Source: Pseudoduganella guangdongensis
Lineage (GTDB): Bacteria > Pseudomonadota > Gammaproteobacteria > Burkholderiales > Burkholderiaceae_D
DNA: 64,000 nt
Direction of reading: 5' to 3'
NCBI RefSeq assembly: GCF_009857475.1
Contig: NZ_WWCJ01000009.1
Location: 62,001-126,000 of the forward strand
The notes beneath the pieces were generated by a model. It was not told the origin of the DNA, made no database searches, and saw only the letters and a list, made by a program, of their open reading frames with translations. Of the stretch, positions 15,896-23,407 are shown one piece after another. The position numbers and the translations under genes were made by a program. The first letter of the stretch is position 1; each line of letters begins with the position of its first letter.

Positions 15896-17551
15896 ATGGC
15901 AAACGGCGCCCAGGCAATGCTGCGCACCCTGATCAACGCAGGCGTGGAAGTCTGTTTCACCAACCCCGGCACGTCCGAAATGCACTTCGTGGCAGCGCTC
16001 GACACGGCGCCCGAAATGCGCGCGGTGCTGACCCTGTTCGAGGGCGTGGCCACCGGCGCGGCCGATGGTTATGCGCGCATGGCGGGCAAACCCGCGTCCA
16101 CCCTGCTGCATCTGGGGTGCGGCCTGGGGAACGGCCTGGCCAACCTGCATAACGCGCGCAAGGGCCGGGTGCCGGTGGTGAATATCGTCGGCGACCACGC
16201 CACCTACCACACCAAATTCGACGCCCAGCTGCAATCGGATATCGAGACGGCGGCACGCAATGTCTCGACCTGGGTGCGCACCTCGCAAAGCACGCAGCAG
16301 CTGTGCCAGGATGTGGTGGAGGCGGTGACGGCGGCCAAGGGGCCGCCAGGCCAGGTGGCGACCCTGATCCTGCCGGCCGACGTGTCCTGGGGCGAGGGTG
16401 CGGCGGCGTTGCCCGCGCCGGCGCCGGTGCCGCCGCCGCTGGCGGACGATGCGCTGATCGAGCGCATTGCCAGCGTGCTGAAAAAGGGCGGCAAGACTGC
16501 CATCCTGCTGGGCGGGCGGGCACTGCGCGAACCGGCACTGCTGGCGGCGGGTCGGATTGCGGCCCAATGCGGCGTGAAACTGTACGCGGAAGTCTTCCCG
16601 ACCCGCTTCGAGCGCGGCGCCGGCCTGCCGCATGCGGAGCGTATCGCCTACCTGGCGGAGATGGCGTCGGTGCAGCTGGCCGGCCTGGAAAACCTGGTGC
16701 TGGTCGATGCCAGGGCGCCGGTATCGTTCTTCGCCTATCCCGGCAAAAAGAGCTACCTGGTGCCGGACGGCTGCAGCGTGCACGAACTGGCTTTGCCAGG
16801 CGAGGATGCAGTGGGCAGCCTGCAGCGCCTGTGCCAGGTGGTTGGCGCGGCCCAGGCTACGCCGCTGCTGCAGCCGGAGAAGCGCCCGGGCCGACCGCGT
16901 GGCAAGCTCACCGCGGAAAAGGTGTGCAAGGCGGTCGGCCACCTGCTGCCGGACAACGCCATCATCGTCGACGAAGCCCAGACTTCCGGCACCATGCTGC
17001 CCATGTTCACCGCCGGCGCACCGCGCCACGATGTGCTGGCGCTGACCGGCGGCGCCATCGGCCAGGGGCTGCCGGCGGCGGTGGGCGCCGCCGTGGCTTG
17101 CCCGGACCGCCCGGTGCTGGCCCTGGTCGGCGACGGCTCGTCGATGTACACCATCCAGGCCCTGTGGACCATGGCGCGCGAAAAGCTGAACGTGGTGTCG
17201 GTCATCTTCAACAACCATTCCTACGGCATCCTGAACATCGAGCTGGAACGCGTGGGCGCGGAAAAAGCCGGCCCCAAGGCCAGGTCGCAGCTGGACCTGA
17301 ACGGCCCGGGGCTGGACTTCGTGCAACTGGCGCAAGGCATGGGCGTGCCCGCCACGCGCGCGCATACGGCGGAGGAATTCACGGCGGCGCTGGAGCGCGC
17401 TTTTGCCACGCCCGGCCCGCACCTGATCGAGGCGGTGGTGCCCAGCGTGTTCTCCGGCCTCAAGCTGCGCGTGCTGCCTTACCTGCTGCGTTCCCTGGAA
17501 AACCTGCCGCAGCCGGTGGCGCGCGCGCTCAAGCGCAAGGTCGCGCCATGA
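15896..17551 (+). CDS. Thiamine-pyrophosphate enzyme, acetolactate-synthase-like large subunit
   Basis: A 551-residue TPP enzyme with the three expected domains. The cofactor-activating glutamate is Glu49 in TLFEGVATGAADGYARM. The TPP/Mg motif begins GDGSSMYT and ends NNHSYGIL. It lacks the extended N-terminus of biosynthetic IlvB/IlvI, and no small regulatory subunit follows, so a catabolic decarboxylase or carboligase is more likely than branched-chain amino acid synthesis. ATG 15896 has AGGAGACCC upstream. The stop overlaps the next start as ATGA, so the pair is coupled and probably controlled by the divergent AraC protein. Confidence 0.82.
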   Translation: MANGAQAMLRTLINAGVEVCFTNPGTSEMHFVAALDTAPEMRAVLTLFEGVATGAADGYARMAGKPASTLLHLGCGLGNGLANLHNARKGRVPVVNIVGDHATYHTKFDAQLQSDIETAARNVSTWVRTSQSTQQLCQDVVEAVTAAKGPPGQVATLILPADVSWGEGAAALPAPAPVPPPLADDALIERIASVLKKGGKTAILLGGRALREPALLAAGRIAAQCGVKLYAEVFPTRFERGAGLPHAERIAYLAEMASVQLAGLENLVLVDARAPVSFFAYPGKKSYLVPDGCSVHELALPGEDAVGSLQRLCQVVGAAQATPLLQPEKRPGRPRGKLTAEKVCKAVGHLLPDNAIIVDEAQTSGTMLPMFTAGAPRHDVLALTGGAIGQGLPAAVGAAVACPDRPVLALVGDGSSMYTIQALWTMAREKLNVVSVIFNNHSYGILNIELERVGAEKAGPKARSQLDLNGPGLDFVQLAQGMGVPATRAHTAEEFTAALERAFATPGPHLIEAVVPSVFSGLKLRVLPYLLRSLENLPQPVARALKRKVAP

Positions 17552-19170
17552 GCCAGGTGATCCAGTCCGATGTGCTGGTGGTGGGCGGCGGCCTGGCCGG
17601 CCTGGTCGCCGCACTGGAATGCCTGCAGGCGGGCCAGCGCGTGACCGTGGTGGACCGAGATTCCCGCGAGCGCCTGGGCGGCCTGGCGCGCTGGGCATTC
17701 GGCGGCATGGCGCTGGTGGGAACGCCGCTGCAGGCGCGCATGAAGATCCCGGACACGCCAGAACGCGCGCTGGCCGACTGGGTGCGCTTTGGCGAACTGG
17801 ATGAAGCCGATGCCTTCCCCCTGGCCTGGGCGCGCCATTACGTGGAGCATTCGCGCAGCGAAGTGTATGACTGGCTGGGCAGCCACGGGCTCAAGTTCCT
17901 GCCGGCCGTGAACTGGGTCGAGCGCGGCCTGCATGGGGAAGGCAATTCACTGCCGCGCTACCACGTGCTGTGGGGCACCTCGCGCCTGCTGGCCAGCACC
18001 ATGATCGATGCCGTGCAGCGCGCGGGGGAGGGCGGCAAGCTTGCCCTGTTAAGCCGCACCCGCATCACGGGCCTCGATTACGCCGGCGGCGCGCTGTCCG
18101 GCGCCAGCGGCGTGAACGAGGAAACGGGCGAGGAGCTGCGCTTCGCAGCGCCGGTGGTGGTGCTGGCGATGGGCGGCATCAATGGCGGGCACGAGGAGGT
18201 GCGCGCCAACTGGCCGCCCGGCACGCCGCAACCGGCCAGCATGCTGAATGGCGCCCATCCTTATTCGGACGGCAAGCTGCACCGGCTGGTGGCAGGCCTT
18301 GGCGGCAGCATCAAGGCCGCCGGGGAGATGTGGAATTACGCCGCCGGCTTCCCGCACCCGCAGCCGCATTTCGAGGGCCACGGCCTGTCCTCGATCCCGT
18401 GCAAGTCGGCCTTGTGGCTGGACCATCGCGGCCGCCGCATCGGGCCTGAGCCGTTGGTCACCGGCTTCGATACCCGCCACCTGTGCCGGCGCGTGGCGGC
18501 GCTGGAGCAGCCATGGACCTGGCATTTGCTGAACTGGCGCATCGCCGCCAAGGAACTGGCGATCTCCGGCGCCGAGCATAACCAGCGCATCCGCGACCGC
18601 CAGATGGTTCACTTCCTGCGCGAGACGCTGCTGGGCAACCACCGCCTGGTGCGCCAGTTGATGGAGGAGAGCCGCCACTTCCTGGTGGACGATACGCTGG
18701 CCGGGCTGGCCGCGAAAATGAATGCGCTGGCATGCGGTGACCATGTGCGGCCCGAGGTGCTGCAAGCCACGGCGGACGCCTTCGACGCCAATTTCGCGAA
18801 TGGGGACAAGCTGCACAACGACGACCAGATCCGCCGCATCCTGCACGCCCGCCAGTGGGGACCGGACCGGCTGCGCACCTGCAAGCCCGCGCCGCTGCAG
18901 CAACGCGGCGCCGGTCCGTATATCGCGATCCAGATGCAACTGGTCACGCGCAAGAGCCTGGGCGGCCTGGTGACGGATATGCAAAGCCGCGTGCTGGATG
19001 CGCGCGGCGCCCCGCTGCCCGGGCTGTATTCAGTGGGCGAGGCGGCCGGTTTCGGCGGCGGCGGCGCCTGCGGCAAGCGTTCGCTGGAAGGCACTTTCCT
19101 GCCCGGCTGCATCCTGACCGCGCGCGCCGCCGCCCGCCATATCAGAACTGGACGCGCGCGCCCACAGTAA
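17548..19170 (+). CDS. FAD-binding dehydrogenase (fumarate reductase / ketosteroid dehydrogenase type)
   Basis: A 540-residue flavoprotein beginning with the FAD motif VLVVGGGLAGLVAALE and VVDRDSRERLGG. Near the C-terminus it has GLYSVGEAAGFGGGGACGKRSLEGTFLPGC, the family's second FAD-contact block. Such enzymes dehydrogenate or reduce at a carbon-carbon bond. It is coupled by ATGA overlap to the TPP enzyme, suggesting consecutive steps. It has no haem-binding or twin-arginine signal, so it should be cytoplasmic. The 3' end overlaps the convergent outer-membrane gene by 29 bp. Confidence 0.85.
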   Translation: MSQVIQSDVLVVGGGLAGLVAALECLQAGQRVTVVDRDSRERLGGLARWAFGGMALVGTPLQARMKIPDTPERALADWVRFGELDEADAFPLAWARHYVEHSRSEVYDWLGSHGLKFLPAVNWVERGLHGEGNSLPRYHVLWGTSRLLASTMIDAVQRAGEGGKLALLSRTRITGLDYAGGALSGASGVNEETGEELRFAAPVVVLAMGGINGGHEEVRANWPPGTPQPASMLNGAHPYSDGKLHRLVAGLGGSIKAAGEMWNYAAGFPHPQPHFEGHGLSSIPCKSALWLDHRGRRIGPEPLVTGFDTRHLCRRVAALEQPWTWHLLNWRIAAKELAISGAEHNQRIRDRQMVHFLRETLLGNHRLVRQLMEESRHFLVDDTLAGLAAKMNALACGDHVRPEVLQATADAFDANFANGDKLHNDDQIRRILHARQWGPDRLRTCKPAPLQQRGAGPYIAIQMQLVTRKSLGGLVTDMQSRVLDARGAPLPGLYSVGEAAGFGGGGACGKRSLEGTFLPGCILTARAAARHIRTGRARPQ

Positions 19171-19654
19171 GCAGGCTCGCTTCGCTCTTGGTCAGGTAGC
19201 TGGCTTCCAGGTTCAGCGACCAGTTGCGGCCAAGGGCGTAGCTCACGCCTGCGCCAAGGACCGGTTCGGTTTCGTGCTTGTCGCCGAGGTTGGCGCGGTT
19301 GGACTTCATGGTGGTGCGGCCCAGGCCGGCGCGGCCGAACAGGGACAAGGAATCGGCGAGCCCGGTGCTGGCAACGGCGGCTACGCCGTAATGGCTGTCC
19401 GGGTAGTAGCCGGCGTCCGCAAAGGCGCCGCGGAACGGGTCCAGGCTCAGGCCGCGCGTGTAAAGCTCGAAGGCCAGGTGCGGCTTGTACTGGTAGCCCA
19501 CGGCGAAGCTGACGGTGGCGTCATTGCCGCTATCGGCATACTTCGACGAGACGGATGCGCGGCCCACATCGGTGGACAGGTAGACGCTCTGTGCGAACGC
19601 CGGGGCGGCCACAGCCAGCAGGCCGCAGGCGATGAAGTGACGGATGTAGTGCAT
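19142..19654 (-). CDS. Outer-membrane beta-barrel protein (OmpA-like barrel)
   Basis: A 170-residue protein with a signal peptide ending at AFA and a barrel of alternating strands (YLSTDVGRASVSS, SFAVGYQYKPHLAFELYTRG, LNLEASYLTK). The C-terminus is VGARVQF; a terminal Phe is the outer-membrane assembly signal. The length suits an eight-stranded OmpA/OmpX-type barrel without a periplasmic domain. AAGGAGTCCCC precedes ATG 19654. The function is unknown; small barrels of this kind are usually structural or stress-related. Confidence 0.8.
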   Translation of the reverse strand: MHYIRHFIACGLLAVAAPAFAQSVYLSTDVGRASVSSKYADSGNDATVSFAVGYQYKPHLAFELYTRGLSLDPFRGAFADAGYYPDSHYGVAAVASTGLADSLSLFGRAGLGRTTMKSNRANLGDKHETEPVLGAGVSYALGRNWSLNLEASYLTKSEASLLTVGARVQF

Positions 19655-19740
19655 GGGGACTCCTTGAATGGAAGGTAAGGGGATCGGGCGCTGATACTAC
19701 TGGTTAATTACTATTCTGGCAATCTTGCTCCCAAGCCGAT

Positions 19741-19779
19741 AGTTGTTAACTGTTTCTGTGGAAAACTCTGTTAACAAGG
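19741..19779 (+). repeat. Dispersed 39-bp oriC-like repeat, copy A
   Basis: 37 of 39 bases match copy B at 43887-43925. Two GTTAAC hexamers flank a TCTGTGGAAAA core, which is one base from a DnaA box (TGTGGATAA on this strand). Weaker similarity continues for about 60 bp downstream at the same spacing, including TAAGT, TGATT, AAAAAT and CTGC blocks. Confidence 0.7.
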
Positions 19780-19837
19780 CTCATGCGTCCTTCTTAAGTG
19801 CTTGATTCACTGCATAAAAATCTTGCTGCGCAAATTT

Positions 19838-19860
19838 TTAGCACTCAGGCATGAGTGCTC
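19838..19860. promoter_or_regulatory. CIRCE-like inverted repeat
   Basis: TTAGCACTC (19838-19846) and GAGTGCT (19853-19859) form a perfect inverted repeat, extendable to AGCACTCA/TGAGTGCT with a 4-base loop. HrcA's CIRCE operator is TTAGCACTC-N9-GAGTGCTAA; here the same half-sites are 6 bp apart and the outer arm is CA instead of AA. It may be a diverged operator or an RNA hairpin just before the AAGGAGG site. Confidence 0.45.
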
Positions 19861-19880
19861 AAAATTTAAGGAGGGGGCGT

Positions 19881-19937
19881 ATGCGGGAGGCAGCGGGTCC
19901 CGCGGGAGAAGTGATGGCAAAAACCCTACTCGATTGA
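19881..19937 (+). CDS. Possible 18-codon leader ORF
   Basis: ATG 19881 is preceded at 6 bp by AAGGAGG (19868-19874), the strongest ribosome site in the window. The frame encodes MREAAGPAGEVMAKTLLD and stops at 19935-19937, about 70 bp before siaA. It could be a leader peptide or sORF regulating the sia operon, or the site may be chance. Confidence 0.25.
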   Translation: MREAAGPAGEVMAKTLLD

Positions 19938-20006
19938 TAAAAACACCACCAGGTCACGGGGCCGTCACATTGCACCGCTAGTATCACCAGCGCCCAAACA
20001 ACCCCC

Positions 20007-21242
20007 GTGCCCCCTGTGGAATTCAACGCCTCGCGCCACCACCTGCCGCGCTATCGCCAATCGACCGCCGCCGACCTGTGCGTGGCCACGGCCGCCGTGC
20101 CGTCGGACGCCAGCAACGCCGCTGTGCTGCAACTGTTCACCGAGCGGCGTGATTTGATGAGCCTTCCCGTGCTGGAAGACGGCCGCCCGATTGGCCTGAT
20201 CAGCCGCAATATCTTCATGTCGCAAATGTCCAAGCCCTACTACAACGAGTTGTACGGCAAGAAGAGCTGCATCGCCTTCATGGACAAGGACCCGCTGATC
20301 GTGGAAGCCGGTATCAGCATCGAAGACCTGACTTTCCGCGCCGTCGAATCGGGCGAGAAGGCGCTGGCCGACGGCTTCATCATCACGCGCGACGGCGTGC
20401 TGGCCGGCGTCGGCTTCGGCCTGCAGCTGATGAACGTGGTGGCCAATATGCAGGCCGAACGCAATCGCCAGATCATGCACAGCATCGAGTACGCCAGCGT
20501 GATCCAGCGCGCCCTGCTGCGCGGCTCGCGCGCGGCGCTGCTGGATGCGATGGACGACGCGCACCTGGAATGGCAGCCGCGCGACATGGTGGGCGGCGAT
20601 TTCTTTCACGTCGAGCGCTATCCGGAAGGCTGGTTCGCCGCCATCGCCGACTGCACCGGGCACGGCGTGCCGGGCGCTTTCATGACCTTGATCGCCTCGT
20701 CCGTGCTGACGCAAGCCTTGCAGCGACTGGGCCCGCGCGATCCGGGCGCCCTGATGGGCGAGGTAAGCCGGGGCGTGAAAGCCATGCTGGGCCAGAGTGA
20801 GGATGCGCGCGCCCAGGCCGAATCGGACGACGGCCTGGATGCCGCCTTCCTGTGGTACGACGCGCGCGAACGCCACCTGCGCTTTGCCGGCGCGCGCATG
20901 ACGCTGCACCTGGTCATGCCAGGGCAGGGCGGCCTGCAACTGTGCGAAGGCGAACGCGCCGGCCTGGGCTATGTCGATACCCCGCTCGGCCAGACATGGC
21001 CCAACCACAGCATGCAGCTGGCGCCCGGCGCCTTGCTGTTTGTCGCCAGCGACGGCCTGACCGACCAGATTGGCGGCCCCAAAGCCATCGCCTACGGCAA
21101 GCGCCGCCTGCGCGCCCAGTTGCAGGAGCACGCCGCCGAACCAGCGGTGCTGCTTGCCTCGCGCCTGCTGGACGAACTGGCCGACTGGCAGGGCACCCAG
21201 CCGCGCCGCGACGACCTGACGTTTTTCTGTTTCCGCCCATGA
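20007..21242 (+). CDS. siaA: SiaA-like PP2C/SpoIIE phosphatase with N-terminal CBS-type domain
   Basis: A 411-residue protein. The N-terminal part (SLPVLEDGRPIGLISRN, then KSCIAFMDKDPLIVE) resembles the CBS-pair region of GGDEF/EAL proteins. The C-terminal half is a SpoIIE/PP2C phosphatase with the metal motifs RDMVGGDFF and DCTGHGVPGAFMT and a terminal RRDDLTFFCF. In P. aeruginosa SiaA dephosphorylates SiaC but is a membrane HAMP protein; no membrane helix is visible here, so this is a cytosolic variant with a different sensor. The GTG start at 20007 has no clear ribosome site. The stop overlaps siaB. Confidence 0.82.
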   Translation: MPPVEFNASRHHLPRYRQSTAADLCVATAAVPSDASNAAVLQLFTERRDLMSLPVLEDGRPIGLISRNIFMSQMSKPYYNELYGKKSCIAFMDKDPLIVEAGISIEDLTFRAVESGEKALADGFIITRDGVLAGVGFGLQLMNVVANMQAERNRQIMHSIEYASVIQRALLRGSRAALLDAMDDAHLEWQPRDMVGGDFFHVERYPEGWFAAIADCTGHGVPGAFMTLIASSVLTQALQRLGPRDPGALMGEVSRGVKAMLGQSEDARAQAESDDGLDAAFLWYDARERHLRFAGARMTLHLVMPGQGGLQLCEGERAGLGYVDTPLGQTWPNHSMQLAPGALLFVASDGLTDQIGGPKAIAYGKRRLRAQLQEHAAEPAVLLASRLLDELADWQGTQPRRDDLTFFCFRP

Positions 21243-21811
21243 GGAGCATGCCTTTGCTGTACGAAGAGTTCGAGGATTTCTGGCTGCTTGCGCAAAAGCG
21301 CAATGTGATCTTTTTCTATGCCGGCTATATCTCCCAGCACGTGGTCGCCGCCATTTCGGAAACCATCCGCGCCCGCCTGGATACCGCCGGCGCGGCCGGC
21401 CCCACGCGCCGCCGCATTTTCTCGGCTTTCGTAGAAATGTCGCAGAACATCATGCATTACTCGTCCGAGACGCTGACGCCGGACGCCCAGCGCGACCAGC
21501 AGATCCGGCGCGGCTCGTTCTGCATCGGCACGCGCGGCGAGAGTTTTTACCTGCTGTCGGCCAATCCGGTGGACAGCGCCAAGGTGGACGCCATCAAGGC
21601 GCGCCTGGACCCGCTGCGCAGCATGACGGTCGACGAGATCAAGAGCGCCTACAAGAAGGCGCTGCGCGAGGCCGTGCCGGAAGACAGCAAGGGCGCGGGC
21701 CTGGGCTTCCTGACCATGGCGCGCGAAGCCAGCGAACCGCTGGAATTCGAATTTGTCGCGGCGCCCAACAAGCCGGACACCACCATCTTCTGCATCAAAG
21801 CGATTATCTGA
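21239..21811 (+). CDS. siaB: SiaB family protein kinase
   Basis: A 190-residue protein of the SiaB family, an anti-sigma-factor-like Ser/Thr kinase fold. It has the N-box-like FVEMSQNIMHYSSE and, towards the end, GAGLGFLTMAREAS, which corresponds to a GxGLG nucleotide-binding motif. In P. aeruginosa SiaB phosphorylates SiaC and opposes SiaA. ATG 21239 overlaps the siaA stop; ATG 21248 in frame is an alternative. It is 5 bp from siaC, so all four genes form one operon. Confidence 0.85.
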   Translation: MRSMPLLYEEFEDFWLLAQKRNVIFFYAGYISQHVVAAISETIRARLDTAGAAGPTRRRIFSAFVEMSQNIMHYSSETLTPDAQRDQQIRRGSFCIGTRGESFYLLSANPVDSAKVDAIKARLDPLRSMTVDEIKSAYKKALREAVPEDSKGAGLGFLTMAREASEPLEFEFVAAPNKPDTTIFCIKAII

Positions 21812-21816
21812 ACCTT

Positions 21817-22197
21817 ATGGAATCTTTGTTCATCGCCGCCTCGCCCACGTCGCCGGAAGTCGATTTCCGCTTCGGCGAGCATGCCTTGTCGCTCAAGGGC
21901 GAGTCCTATCCCGAAAACGCCGCCGCCTTTTACGGCCCGGTCATCGAGCGCCTGCGCGCCTACCTGGCCGTGTGCGACGGCGCGGCCATCACCGTGAATG
22001 TCTCGCTGGCCTATTTCAACAGCTCCAGCACCAAGATGCTGTTCACCCTGTTCGACGCCCTGAACGACGCCGCCCGCGCCGGCAACAGCGTGCAGCTGAA
22101 CTGGTACCGCGACGAGGAAGACGACACCATCGAGGAATTCGGCGCCGAATTGCGCGACGACTTTCCGGCCCTGCAGTTCCACGACCGGCCGTTATGA
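21817..22197 (+). CDS. siaC: SiaC family regulatory phosphoprotein
   Basis: A 126-residue SiaC-family (DUF1987) protein. Unphosphorylated SiaC binds and activates the diguanylate cyclase SiaD, and phosphorylation by SiaB blocks this. The conserved loop FNSSSTKML contains the probable phosphorylation site Thr72. The acidic segment DEEDDTIEEFGAEL is also typical. The stop overlaps the siaD start as ATGA. Together with neighbouring phosphatase, kinase and cyclase genes, the assignment is strong. Confidence 0.88.
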   Translation: MESLFIAASPTSPEVDFRFGEHALSLKGESYPENAAAFYGPVIERLRAYLAVCDGAAITVNVSLAYFNSSSTKMLFTLFDALNDAARAGNSVQLNWYRDEEDDTIEEFGAELRDDFPALQFHDRPL

Positions 22198-22898
22198 GTG
22201 CCTTACCAAAGATCGCCGTGGCCGAGGCGCCCGACTTGTTTGGCAGCGAACAGGCGGCGTTGACGGCGGCGCGCGCCGTGCTGGCCGGCGGCGGCGACTA
22301 CCAGCGCGCCCTGGGCGAGCTGGCCGGGCACTATGAGCGCCTGCTGCGCGAATCGCGCCGCCTGGTGCAGCGCAGCGACCGCGCCGAGCGCAGCATGAAC
22401 CAGCTGGCCAGCCAGCTGGCCTACCGCGCCAGCCACGACGCCCTGACCGGGGCGCTGAACCGCGCCGCCGTGATCGAGCAGGCCAACCGCTGCCTGGCCA
22501 AGCAGGACACGGTGCTGGTGGTGCTCGATATCGACCACTTCAAACAGGTCAACGACAGCTTCGGCCACCCGGCCGGGGACGCCGTGATCCAGTCCGTGGT
22601 GCGCTGCCTGCGCCAGCTGCTGGGCGCGCAGGCGGTTATCGGCCGCGTCGGCGGCGAGGAGTTTTCCGTGGTCTGGCCCGGCCTCGACCTGCAGCAAGGC
22701 ATGCAGCTGGGTGAGCGCATCCGCGCCGCCATCGCGGCCGGGGACTGCCCGCCGCCGCTGGCGCGGCCGGTGACGGTCAGCGTCGGTGTCAGCTGGAGCG
22801 CGCGCGGCAGCACCTTCGAACAGGCCTACAGCCGCGCCGACCAGGCGCTGTACCGCGCCAAACGGGGCGGCCGCAATGCGGTCTGCGCCGCCGATTAA
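22194..22898 (+). CDS. siaD: Diguanylate cyclase (SiaD-like)
   Basis: A 234-residue protein: an N-terminal helical stalk (about 1-75), then a GGDEF domain with SHDALTGALNRAA, DIDHFKQVNDSFGHPAGD and the active-site signature GRVGGEEF. It should make cyclic di-GMP when bound by SiaC. The RxxD inhibitory site normally just before GGEEF is absent (the region reads GAQAVIGRV), so product feedback may be weak. A GC-rich hairpin without a U-tract follows at 22910-22934. Confidence 0.87.
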   Translation: MSALPKIAVAEAPDLFGSEQAALTAARAVLAGGGDYQRALGELAGHYERLLRESRRLVQRSDRAERSMNQLASQLAYRASHDALTGALNRAAVIEQANRCLAKQDTVLVVLDIDHFKQVNDSFGHPAGDAVIQSVVRCLRQLLGAQAVIGRVGGEEFSVVWPGLDLQQGMQLGERIRAAIAAGDCPPPLARPVTVSVGVSWSARGSTFEQAYSRADQALYRAKRGGRNAVCAAD

Positions 22899-22955
22899 TC
22901 TTCGCTTAAGGCCGGGGCGCTTGTGGCGCCGGCCGAACCGGGCTACCATGCAGGG

Positions 22956-23330
22956 ATGAAGCTTCGTCGTTCATCCCGGGTTGTTGCTGCGTTGGTAGCG
23001 CTGTTCAGCATGCTGTTCATGCAGCTGGCTGTGGCCTCCTATCGCTGCCCGGTGGACGATATTGCCGCCGTCATGGAAACGCCATGCGAGTCCATGGACC
23101 CGGGCCAGCCCAGCCTGTGCAAGGCCAAGTCCACCGACCTGGCGGCCAAGCAGTCGCTCGACAAACCGCCGGTGCCGCCGGTGCTGCCCTTTGTACCGTC
23201 CGACCTGGCCGGCTTGGTGGTGGCCGCCGACTGGACGCCATTGCCGGCCGCCACCGCAACGGCGCCGCCCGCGCTGGCGCGCAGTACCGCGCCGCCCATC
23301 GCCATAGAAAACTGCTGTTTCCGCATTTGA
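22956..23330 (+). CDS. Small secreted protein ahead of the Cus-like operon
   Basis: A 124-residue protein with an N-terminal hydrophobic export segment (VVAALVALFSMLFMQLAVAS) after a basic start. The mature part has five Cys (YRCP, TPCES, SLCK, NCC near the end) and a Pro/Ala-rich stretch. I do not recognise a named family. The position 77 bp before a metal-efflux tripartite operon and the Cys content suggest a periplasmic metal-related accessory. ATG 22956 has GGG upstream; a longer in-frame start at 22923 would only add a non-signal extension. Confidence 0.65.
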   Translation: MKLRRSSRVVAALVALFSMLFMQLAVASYRCPVDDIAAVMETPCESMDPGQPSLCKAKSTDLAAKQSLDKPPVPPVLPFVPSDLAGLVVAADWTPLPAATATAPPALARSTAPPIAIENCCFRI

Positions 23331-23407
23331 TCCCCCGGCTTGCCTGATGCCGCACCGCGCTTGCCTGTCTTGCAAGCGTGCTGTTTCTTTCGCAATCCGG
23401 AGGTACC

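Larger units (their letters stand above)
19655..20006. other. 352-bp non-coding region upstream of the sia operon
   Basis: This is the only gap over 300 bp in the window. It holds a dispersed 39-bp repeat (19741-19779), AT-rich sequence, a CIRCE-like palindrome (19838-19860), a very strong Shine-Dalgarno AAGGAGG at 19868-19874 with an 18-codon frame, and about 70 bp before the siaA GTG. It is markedly more AT-rich than its surroundings and should contain the sia promoter. Confidence 0.7.

Noticed and set aside
14750..17698. A 982-codon minus-strand frame running from the AraC gene through the TPP enzyme gene
   Set aside because: Only 14750-15778 looks like a protein (AraC family). The rest is antisense to a well-supported TPP enzyme and is low-complexity Gln/His/Arg-rich sequence, an artefact of high GC.
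22910..22934. Terminator after siaD
   Set aside because: A GC-rich hairpin (GGCCGG..GGCGC/GCGCC..GGCC) is present, but it has a bulge and no T-tract, so a rho-independent terminator cannot be claimed.
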